Positions 25,754 to 33,148 of a stretch of DNA of 64,000 bases are shown one piece after another (position 1 is the stretch's first letter; the number at the start of each line of letters is the position of its first letter). The notes under the pieces were generated by a model. The model saw nothing but the letters and a program-made list of their open reading frames with translations. It was not told the DNA's origin and made no database searches. Both the position numbers and the translations under genes were made by a program. This DNA comes from DATAEE01 sp963725145 (GTDB lineage Bacteria; Acidobacteriota; Vicinamibacteria; Vicinamibacterales; 2-12-FULL-66-21), in the NCBI GenBank assembly GCA_963725145.1, contig CAVRXL010000003.1, positions 124,001 through 188,000 on the forward strand, written 5' to 3'.

Positions 25754-27709
25754 ATGACCCGCTGCTTCTCAATGTTGGCGCGCCTCCCACTCACGCTCGC
25801 ACTCGCTGTTGTTGTTGCTCTTGAGGGTCGTGCCACAGAGCCTCTCTCCCCTCGCAACGCGAGCTACACGATAGACGCGCGTCTCGATCCCGTGGCCCGC
25901 GTCATCAGCGGGACCGGCGAGCTGCGGTGGCGGAACGACGCGCCCACACATGCCACGGAGTTGCGGTTCCATCTGTATTGGAACGCGTGGCGGGACGATC
26001 GTTCGACGTGGATACGCGGGCTGGCGCTCGAGGGAGACTACAGGCTTCACGGCCGGCCGGAGCGCGACCGGGGCGCCATCGACATCGATTCGATAGCGGT
26101 GGACGGGTCGGATCTGACCCCACGCCTGCGATTCATCGCGCCAGACGACGGCAACCCGGACGATCGGACGGTTGCGGCGCTGCCGCTGGACCGTGCGGTG
26201 GCGCCGGGCGAAACCGTCAGCATCACGCTGAAATGGCGATCGCGGGTGCCGCGCCCGTACTCGCGCACCGGGGCGATCGGCGACTACTACTTCATCGCCC
26301 ACTGGTTTCCAAAAATCGGCGTGCTCGAGCCACAGGGCTGGAACTGCCATCAGTTCCACAGCTCGACGGAGTTCTTCGCCGACTTCGGCGTGTACGACGT
26401 GAAGCTGACCGTGCCGACCGGCTGGATCCTCGGCGCCACGGGCCGGGAGACGGATCGCCAGGACAACGGCGATGGCTCGACGACCCATCATTATTATCAG
26501 GAGGACGTCCACGATTTTGCCTGGACGGCGAGCCCGGACTTCGTCGAGCGGCGCGCGCGGTTCGAGCATCCCGGCCTCCCGGCCGTCGAGATGCGGTTGC
26601 TGCTTCAACCCGAGCATCTGAATCAGGAGGCGCGTCACTTCGAGGCGACGCGCGCGGCGCTCCGCCACTACGGCGAGTGGTACGGGCCGTACCCGTACGG
26701 CCACGTCACAATCGTCGATCCGGCCTGGCAGAGCCAGAGCGGGGGCATGGAATATCCGACGTTTTTCACTGGCGGCACGCGGTGGCTCGCGCCCGAGGGC
26801 ACGACGGAGCCCGAAGACGTCGTCATCCACGAGGCGGGTCACCAGTTCTGGTACGGCATCGTCGCGACCAACGAGTTCGAGCACGCCTGGATGGACGAGG
26901 GGTTGAACCAGTTTTCCGAGGCGCGTGTGCTGGACGCCGCGTTCCCGGGCCGGCACCCGGTCGAGCGGTTCTTCGGAGACTTCATCCCCTGGGTCTACCG
27001 TGACGTCCGGCGGTCGCGTGAAGCCGATCTGAACTTTCTTCACGCGTTTCGACGGCACGCCGAAGGAGACGTCCAGGCTACGCCGACCTACCTGCAGTTT
27101 CCGTCCGAGGCGGCCTACATCACCTATTTCAAGACCGCACTCTGGATGAACACGCTCGAGCGACACCTGGGCTGGCCGACCCTGCGGCGAATCCTCACGG
27201 TTTACTTCACGCGGTGGGCGTTCAAGCATCCGAAGCCGGATGACTTCTTTGCGATCGCGAACGAGTTCGCCGGCCAGGACCTGCGCTGGTTCTTCGACGA
27301 GGTCCATCGCGGCTCGAACACGTTCGACTACGCGATCGAGGAGCTCAGGAGCATGTCGGCCGGCCGGCTTCGAGATGGATCGTACGACGCGCTGTTCGAG
27401 ACGACCGTGGTCGTGAGACGGCACGGCGAGGCGGTGTTTCCGGTAGACGTGCGTGTCACGTTCGATGACGGGACTCACGCGGGGGAGCGCTGGTACGGTC
27501 GGGAGCGGTGGAAGGTGCTCAGCTACACCCGACCGGCGCGCGCGGTCAGCGCGGAAGTGGATCCTGGCCGCGTGCTGCTGCTGGACGTCAACGTCACGAA
27601 CAACAGCGTGACCCTCGAGCCGCGCGCGACCGAGGCGGCGAACAAATGGTCGCTCGTCTGGATGGCGTGGCTGCAGGATCTGATGCTGACCTGGGCGTTC
27701 TTCGTCTGA
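25754..27709 (+). CDS. Secreted M1-family zinc metallopeptidase
   Basis: 651 aa from ATG 25754; ATG 25772 (MLARLPLTLALAV) is equally possible and gives a cleaner signal peptide. The M1-like N-terminal beta-domain is followed by the active site: HEAGHQFWYG supplies two zinc ligands and the catalytic Glu, and NEFEHAWMDEGLNQ downstream supplies the third Glu ligand. A GGMEYP motif (here SGGMEYPTFF) lies before it, as in aminopeptidase N. A hydrophobic end (LVWMAWLQDLMLTWAFFV) may be a membrane anchor. TATAAT at 25750-25755 overlaps the first ATG, which favours the second start if it is the -10 box. The downstream membrane protein starts 2 bp after the stop. Confidence 0.92.
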   Translation: MTRCFSMLARLPLTLALAVVVALEGRATEPLSPRNASYTIDARLDPVARVISGTGELRWRNDAPTHATELRFHLYWNAWRDDRSTWIRGLALEGDYRLHGRPERDRGAIDIDSIAVDGSDLTPRLRFIAPDDGNPDDRTVAALPLDRAVAPGETVSITLKWRSRVPRPYSRTGAIGDYYFIAHWFPKIGVLEPQGWNCHQFHSSTEFFADFGVYDVKLTVPTGWILGATGRETDRQDNGDGSTTHHYYQEDVHDFAWTASPDFVERRARFEHPGLPAVEMRLLLQPEHLNQEARHFEATRAALRHYGEWYGPYPYGHVTIVDPAWQSQSGGMEYPTFFTGGTRWLAPEGTTEPEDVVIHEAGHQFWYGIVATNEFEHAWMDEGLNQFSEARVLDAAFPGRHPVERFFGDFIPWVYRDVRRSREADLNFLHAFRRHAEGDVQATPTYLQFPSEAAYITYFKTALWMNTLERHLGWPTLRRILTVYFTRWAFKHPKPDDFFAIANEFAGQDLRWFFDEVHRGSNTFDYAIEELRSMSAGRLRDGSYDALFETTVVVRRHGEAVFPVDVRVTFDDGTHAGERWYGRERWKVLSYTRPARAVSAEVDPGRVLLLDVNVTNNSVTLEPRATEAANKWSLVWMAWLQDLMLTWAFFV

Positions 27710-27711
27710 CG

Positions 27712-28719
27712 ATGGGACCCCTCGACGCCTGGCGCGCGGGGCTCGGGCGAGTGCGAAGGGCGCCGGCGCTCCTCGCCGCCGGCTGGGCGATCACGATCGT
27801 CGTGGCGGCCCCCGCGGCCTGGGCCGTCCGCGACGCGATCCGCGAGCACCTGGGCGACAGCCTTGCGGCCGTCGAGGCGGCCGAAGGCGTGAACTACGAC
27901 TGGTGGCAGGAGTTCATCTCACAGGCGTCCGGCCCCGCCGCCACCTTCGGGCTCTCCATCATGGGGTTCGCCGCGCCGCTCGGCAACCTCGCCGGCTTTG
28001 CGGATGCTGCGCCGCTCCCGGCGGGCGTCGCCGCGACGGTCATCGGGTTTCTCCTGCTGCAGGTGTTCGTGACCGGCGGCATCATCGATCGGTACGCGCG
28101 CGACACCCGGGTGGGACCGTATGGTTTCCTTGCCGCCTGCGGCGCGTCGTTCTTCAGGTTGCTCCGCCTCGGGGCGGCCGCGCTTGCCGTCTACTGGCTG
28201 CTCTTCGCCCTGGTCCACCCCACGATCGATTCCGCCCAACGGCTCTTGACCCGCGACCTGACGGTCGAGCGTCAGGCGTTTGCCATCTACGCGATCCTGA
28301 CGGTGGCGTTCCTCCTCGTCGTCTCGGGCGTCAACCTGCTCTTCGATTTCGCGAAGATTAGACTCGTCGTCGAAGATCGGCGCTCGGCGATCGGCGCGCT
28401 CGCATCCGGTCTGCGGTTCGTCGCCCGGCAGCCGGCTGCCGCAGCCGGGCTCTACGTGATCAACGTGCTCGTGTTCGTGGCGGTCCTCGGGCTGTACGCG
28501 ATTGTCGCGCCGAGCGCCGCCGTCTCGGGCTGGGCGCTTGTCTGGACGCTCTTCGTCCTGCAGCTCTTTGTCGTGGCGCGCCTCTGGGCGAGGCTCGTCT
28601 TCGTGGCGTCGGAGACGGCGCTGTTCCAGTCGCGCCTCGCGCACGCGCGCTATGTCGCACGGCCGGCCCCGGCGCGGCCGGCGCCCGCGGCGCTCGGAGT
28701 ACCCGAATCACGCATCTGA
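27712..28719 (+). CDS. Uncharacterised multi-pass membrane protein
   Basis: 335 aa with about six to seven hydrophobic helices (for example LLAAGWAITIVVAAPAAWAV, VAATVIGFLLLQVFVTGGIIDRYARD, LYVINVLVFVAVLGLYAIVAP). An acidic extracytoplasmic loop (REHLGDSLAAVEAAEGVNYDWWQEF) follows the first helix, and the C-terminus is Pro/Ala-rich (RPAPARPAPA). No enzyme motif is seen. It starts 2 bp after the M1 peptidase stop, so the two are probably co-translated; it may assist export or anchoring of that peptidase. I do not recognise the family. Confidence 0.75.
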   Translation: MGPLDAWRAGLGRVRRAPALLAAGWAITIVVAAPAAWAVRDAIREHLGDSLAAVEAAEGVNYDWWQEFISQASGPAATFGLSIMGFAAPLGNLAGFADAAPLPAGVAATVIGFLLLQVFVTGGIIDRYARDTRVGPYGFLAACGASFFRLLRLGAAALAVYWLLFALVHPTIDSAQRLLTRDLTVERQAFAIYAILTVAFLLVVSGVNLLFDFAKIRLVVEDRRSAIGALASGLRFVARQPAAAAGLYVINVLVFVAVLGLYAIVAPSAAVSGWALVWTLFVLQLFVVARLWARLVFVASETALFQSRLAHARYVARPAPARPAPAALGVPESRI

Positions 28720-28796
28720 CGGGCGCCACGCAAAGTGGTAACCAGCCTGTCCGACCGTCCCCTGAAATCCGCCTGTTCCCGCCGGCTCTGTCGGGC

Positions 28797-29642
28797 ATGC
28801 GGCTTGCGCCTCGCCCGCCGATGGCCACCGCGCGTACGATCGTCGGCCTGCTCGTTCTGGCGTTCCTGGCGACCTTTTCCGCGCTGTCCATCAAGAAGTT
28901 CCTGAGCCGGGCGTCCGCGGAGGAGCCGATCGCGTCCGCGTCGTTGGCCCCGCCGGAGCGGCGAGAGGCCGAACGGACGCCGCTCTTCAGCCGCGAGCTC
29001 GAACACTTCAAGATCATGTACGAGGGAGGCACGCAGCCAGGCGTCGGCGACCGCGTCGCGCACGTGCTGGAGAGCGGCTACCGGACGATCGGCAGGACCC
29101 TCAACACCTATCCGAGCGAGACGATTACGGTCGTGCTCTACTCGAGCCGCGAGTTTCAGGACATGACGCGGTCCCCCTCGTGGGCCACCGGCCGTTACGA
29201 CGGCCGGATTCGCATCGCGATTGGCGGGGCGCTCGAACCGCCGCGCGATCTGGAGCGCATCGTGATGCACGAGCTCGTGCACGCGGTCATCGCGACCGCC
29301 GCGCCACGGGGCGTGCCCGCCTGGCTCAACGAGGGGCTCGCGACACATCTTGAATCGGCCGACCGCTCGTGGGTTCCAGAGGTGCTCCGCAACGCCACGG
29401 CAGTCGTCCCGCTCGAGCGTCTCGTCGACGGTTTCAGCAGGCTCGATGAACAGGAGGCGCTCGTCGCGTACGCCGAGAGCGCGACGGCCGCGGAGATCCT
29501 CTGCGCGCAGCTCGGCGCCAACATCGGCGCCTTCCTGCAGATGGTCGGCAACGGCAGCTCGGTCGACGAGGCGCTTCTCGAGCACCACGTGCAGCCGAAC
29601 GCGTTCCATTCCGAGTGGCGGCGGCGCGTGGGCTTACGCTGA
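28797..29642 (+). CDS. Membrane-anchored HExxH metallopeptidase (peptidase MA-like)
   Basis: 281 aa from ATG 28797; ATG 28821 is an alternative and neither has a clear ribosome site. One N-terminal membrane helix (TIVGLLVLAFLATFSAL) is followed by a gluzincin-like domain: LERIVMHELVHAVIATAAP holds the HELVH zinc motif, and the glutamate ligand is probably in VPAWLNEGLATHLES. The layout (short beta segment, TITVVLYSSREFQDM, then HExxH and WxxEGxA) matches the peptidase_MA_2-like group. It overlaps the convergent kinase gene by 9 bp. Confidence 0.8.
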   Translation: MRLAPRPPMATARTIVGLLVLAFLATFSALSIKKFLSRASAEEPIASASLAPPERREAERTPLFSRELEHFKIMYEGGTQPGVGDRVAHVLESGYRTIGRTLNTYPSETITVVLYSSREFQDMTRSPSWATGRYDGRIRIAIGGALEPPRDLERIVMHELVHAVIATAAPRGVPAWLNEGLATHLESADRSWVPEVLRNATAVVPLERLVDGFSRLDEQEALVAYAESATAAEILCAQLGANIGAFLQMVGNGSSVDEALLEHHVQPNAFHSEWRRRVGLR

Positions 29643-31886
29643 GGGCAGGGGCAGAAGCTGCGGCCCACCGGCCGCATGGAACGCGGCGGCGGCCCTCTGG
29701 TGCTGCGCCTGGGCCTCGTGCAACAGCGTGAAGAACTCCGGCTCGCCGCGGACCGCGTCGAGCCACGGCTCCGCAACCAGCGCACGCGAGCAGGCGAATC
29801 CGCCGCGAACAGCGCGACCAATCAGCCGCAGCCCGAACGGCTTGTTCCCCACGGCAACGAGCAGGATGCCCCAGTAATAGAAGCCTTCCGGATCCTCGAA
29901 TCCGCTGCTGAGGGTTTGCGCCTTGGTTCCCGCGTCTGTGCCGAGCGCCACGTCGCGCGTCAGGACCGCCTGGATGAGGCGCACGATCTGAGTAATCTGC
30001 GGGCTGAAGACTCGCGCGATCGCCCGGTCTGACAGCGCCCGCGCTTCGTCTTCGCGACCGAGATGCATGAGGGACATGAACGTCACGTACGCCGGGTGTT
30101 CGATGTCGGCCGCCATCGCGCGCTCGTAGTCGCCGAGCAAATAGTACGAATGCGCCACGCTCGAGCGCACCGACGGGTCGAGCCGCCGCGCTTCCTCATG
30201 AGCACTGACCGATGCCTCGAGCAGGCCGCAGTACCGGCAGGCGAAGACGAGTCCAGCGAGCAGCTCTGGATCGCCTGGACGCATCTCGAGTCGCTTCAGC
30301 AGCCTGATCATGGACGCTTCGGCGCGCCCACCCTCCACTTCCAAGGGGGTGTACAAGCTGTGCGCGATGGACAGGTCGGGATTCAGATCGAGCGCTTTGC
30401 GGAACGCCTCCTCGGCGCGGCGTCGTTCGTCGGCCTGGTCCGGCACGACGCCGTACTTCGCCAGCACGCGGTGGATGCGTCCGAGCCGCGCCCAGGCGGG
30501 CGCATAGCTCGGGTCCCGTTCAACCGCCTGCAGGTAGAGGTCGCGCGCCATCGTCCAATCCTGAGGCTCGACCGCCAGCTTGTTGGCGCGCAGGTAGAAT
30601 TCGTAGGCCTCCGGGCTGGCGGGCACATCGCGGTCGAGCGCGCGCTGGTCCCGGGCGCTCAACGGTACCTTCAGCGTCTCGACGATCCGCCGCGTCAGCT
30701 CGTCCTGGACTTGAAACACCCCGCCGTGCGCCGCCTCCACGGTCTCCGTGCGCAACACCGTTCCGCTCGGCGCCTCGACGAGCTGCGCGCTCACGCGCAG
30801 GCGATCGCCCGATGACAGAAGCGTGCCGGTCACCACCGCATCCACTTCGGCTTCGACCGCGATCTGTTTGAGATCGAGCGTCCCATCCGCGTACCGCGCT
30901 GCCGCGAGGCTCGAGCGGACCACGAGCGTCTCGAGTCCGCTCAGCGACGTCGTGATCGCGTCGGCCAGGCTGAACGGCAGCCAGTCGACCTGCGGATCGG
31001 GACGCAGCATCCGAAACGGCAGCACGATCAGCCGTACTGCGGCCTTGGCGCGGGCCATCTCGCCCGTCTCGGCGATCGCCATCGCCTGGCGCACGGCGCG
31101 CGCCATGTCAGCGGCATCCCGGAATCGCTGGTCCGGCCGCTTCGCCAGCGCCCGGCGGAGGACGCGATCGACCGCCGAAACCGCGGGGGAGCCGGTCAAC
31201 ACCGGCGGCTGCTCGTGCACGACCGCATGAAGGACATCGACGATCGTCGCGCCCGAAAACGCCGGCCGTCCGGCCAGCGCCTCGAAGAGAATCGCGCCAA
31301 GCGCGAACAGGTCCGTCCGGCCGTCGGGCGCGTCGCCGGTGACCTGTTCGGGCGCCATGTAGTGCGGCGTGCCGACGACGACGCCGGGAAGCGTGAGGCG
31401 GGTCTCGCCGCCCGCGTCGAGGCCGACCGTCTCGCGCGCGAGGCCGAAGTCGAGCAGTTTCACGCCGTCCGGCGTGAGGAAGATGTTCGACGGTTTCAGA
31501 TCCCGGTGAACGAGGCCGGCGGCGTGGAGCGCGCCGAGCGCGTCGAGGATCGCCAGCGCGGTCGGCGCCGCTTCGGTGACCGTCATCGGGCCGCGCAACA
31601 GGCGCGCGGCCAGCGACTCGCCCTCGAGAAGCTCCATCGCGATGAACAGCTCGCCGTCGGCCTCGCCGATTTCGTACGTCCGGCAGATGTTGGCGTGGGT
31701 CAGCTTCGCGGCGGCCCGGGCTTCCCGCAGCAGCCGCTCGCGGGCGAGCGCATCGGAGGCCCGCATCATCTTGATCGCGATCGGACGATCCAGCCGATCA
31801 TCGTGCGCCGCATACACGACGCCCATTCCTCCCTCGCCGAGCGTCTTGAGCACGCGGTAGCGGCCGATGGTCGCCGGAACGGTCAC
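29634..31886 (-). CDS. Ser/Thr protein kinase with TolB-like and TPR domains
   Basis: 750 aa from GTG 31886. The Hanks-type kinase domain (about 8-270) has the glycine loop LGEGGMGVVYAA, catalytic Lys in IAIKMM, HRDLKPSN, DFG (LLDFGLA) and APE (YMAPEQ), so it should be active. Then comes a TolB-type segment (about 285-400, RLIVLPFRMLRPDPQVDWLPFSLADAITTSL) typical of adenylate-cyclase/kinase signalling proteins. A TPR superhelix follows (about 415-740). No membrane helix is seen. This kinase-TPR arrangement is common in Acidobacteria. It is divergent from NAD synthetase with about 30 bp between starts. Confidence 0.93.
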   Translation of the reverse strand: MTVPATIGRYRVLKTLGEGGMGVVYAAHDDRLDRPIAIKMMRASDALARERLLREARAAAKLTHANICRTYEIGEADGELFIAMELLEGESLAARLLRGPMTVTEAAPTALAILDALGALHAAGLVHRDLKPSNIFLTPDGVKLLDFGLARETVGLDAGGETRLTLPGVVVGTPHYMAPEQVTGDAPDGRTDLFALGAILFEALAGRPAFSGATIVDVLHAVVHEQPPVLTGSPAVSAVDRVLRRALAKRPDQRFRDAADMARAVRQAMAIAETGEMARAKAAVRLIVLPFRMLRPDPQVDWLPFSLADAITTSLSGLETLVVRSSLAAARYADGTLDLKQIAVEAEVDAVVTGTLLSSGDRLRVSAQLVEAPSGTVLRTETVEAAHGGVFQVQDELTRRIVETLKVPLSARDQRALDRDVPASPEAYEFYLRANKLAVEPQDWTMARDLYLQAVERDPSYAPAWARLGRIHRVLAKYGVVPDQADERRRAEEAFRKALDLNPDLSIAHSLYTPLEVEGGRAEASMIRLLKRLEMRPGDPELLAGLVFACRYCGLLEASVSAHEEARRLDPSVRSSVAHSYYLLGDYERAMAADIEHPAYVTFMSLMHLGREDEARALSDRAIARVFSPQITQIVRLIQAVLTRDVALGTDAGTKAQTLSSGFEDPEGFYYWGILLVAVGNKPFGLRLIGRAVRGGFACSRALVAEPWLDAVRGEPEFFTLLHEAQAQHQRAAAAFHAAGGPQLLPLPSA

Positions 31887-31915
31887 TCGCTGGATTGTGC
31901 CACAATAAGCGCGCC

Positions 31916-32674
31916 ATGCCTGCTCAAGCGGATCGCATCTCGGGGTGGATGCGCGAGCGCCTCTCGAAAACGGGCGCGCGCGGGTTCGTCGTGGGTCTCA
32001 GCGGCGGTGTCGATTCGGCGGTCGTCGCCCGGCTCGCGCAGATTGCGGCCAACGACGAAGTCGTCGGCGTCCTGATGCCGTGTCACAGCGACGCGCGGGA
32101 CGAGTCGGACGCGCGGCTCGTCGCCGATCACTTCAAGCTGCGGACGCTGCGGATCGATCTCGCGCAGCCGTACGACGCGCTGATCGCGGGCCTGCTCGAT
32201 GCGGCGTCGGCGATTCCCGGTTCCGGCGGCGGCGCCGCCGACGACATCCGCGCGCGGCTGCCTCACGTCAACGTCAAGCCGCGGCTGCGGATGGCCACGC
32301 TCTATTTCGTCGCCAACACGCTGAACTACCTCGTCGCCGGTACCGGCAACCGCAGCGAGCTCGTGCTCGGCTACTTCACGAAGTACGGCGACGGCGGCGT
32401 CGATCTCCTGCCGATCGGCCACCTGGTGAAGAGCCAGGTGCGCGAGCTCGCGCGCGAGCTGGGCGTCCCGGCGCCGATCATCGAGAAGGCGCCGAGCGCG
32501 GGTCTCTGGATCGGTCAGACCGACGAAGCCGAGATGGGCTTCACCTACGACGATCTCGAGCGATATCTCAACGACGGCGCCGGCTCGGTCACTCCGGCGC
32601 TGGCCGAACAGATCGATCGGCTCGTGCGCGGGAGCGAGCACAAGCGCGCGCTGGCGCCGATTCCCGACCTGTAG
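31916..32674 (+). CDS. nadE: NAD synthetase, ammonia-dependent type
   Basis: Makes NAD from deamido-NAD, ATP and ammonia. 252 aa from ATG 31916; the frame opens 21 bp earlier without a start of better quality. The ATP-pyrophosphatase P-loop is GLSGGVDSAVVARLA, and NAD synthetase signatures include AGTGNRSELVLGYFTKYGDGGVDLLPIGHLVKSQVRELA and EKAPSAGLWIGQTDEAEMGFTYDDLE. There is no glutaminase domain, so ammonia is supplied directly or by another protein. CACAAT at 31901-31906 is 9 bp before the ATG, compatible with a very short leader. Confidence 0.95.
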   Translation: MPAQADRISGWMRERLSKTGARGFVVGLSGGVDSAVVARLAQIAANDEVVGVLMPCHSDARDESDARLVADHFKLRTLRIDLAQPYDALIAGLLDAASAIPGSGGGAADDIRARLPHVNVKPRLRMATLYFVANTLNYLVAGTGNRSELVLGYFTKYGDGGVDLLPIGHLVKSQVRELARELGVPAPIIEKAPSAGLWIGQTDEAEMGFTYDDLERYLNDGAGSVTPALAEQIDRLVRGSEHKRALAPIPDL

Positions 32675-32770
32675 CCCCACATCCCGAAGCCGGACGTTGA
32701 ACCTTCGGCATCCAGCCGAGGTACGCCGGGCGTAGACCCAGATGAAGGCCATTTACCAATAGGAGGGGCC

Positions 32771-33082
32771 ATGCAACTGGAACGCTCGGGAGGAAATCTA
32801 GTCGAGGTACTCGATCGTGTCCTCGACAAGGGCATCGTCATCGATGCCTTCGTGCGGGTTTCAATCGTTGGCTTCGAGATCATCAGCGTGGAAGCACGCG
32901 TCATCGTCGCCTCGGTTGAGACGTATCTCAAATACTCGGAGAGCCTGGGCCTTGGACCGGCCGACGCTCGCCCGGTACTGGAAGCGGCGCCGATACCTGC
33001 CGGGATGCTGACGGCTGGTTCTCAGGAAGCGGAGTTGCTCAAGCGGAGCGGCCGGACTCGCGCAGCGGCCAGCGCAGCGTGA
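32771..33082 (+). CDS. gvpA: Gas vesicle structural protein GvpA/GvpJ homologue, orphan
   Basis: 103 aa from ATG 32771, with AGGAGG 5 nt upstream. The GvpA signature is nearly complete: NLVEVLDRVLDKGIVIDAFVRVSIVGFEIISVEARVIVASVETYLKYSESLGL, covering the beta-strands and amphipathic helices of the gas-vesicle wall protein. The C-terminal 45 residues (PVLEAAPIPAGML onwards) are extra compared with typical 70-residue GvpA, more like GvpJ/M. None of the accessory genes (gvpC, F, G, K, L, N, O) is present in the window, so vesicle formation from this locus alone is unlikely. It may serve as an isolated shell-like protein. Confidence 0.9.
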   Translation: MQLERSGGNLVEVLDRVLDKGIVIDAFVRVSIVGFEIISVEARVIVASVETYLKYSESLGLGPADARPVLEAAPIPAGMLTAGSQEAELLKRSGRTRAAASAA

Positions 33083-33148
33083 GGCCCCGGTTCGAACCGG
33101 ACGTTACAGACACGGGGAGTGCAAGCCCGACTCTGTAGCGTCCGGCCT

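Noticed and set aside
33083..33148. Possible tRNA or small RNA after gvpA
   Set aside because: Only the CCGGTTCGAACCGG palindrome is present; no cloverleaf can be drawn.
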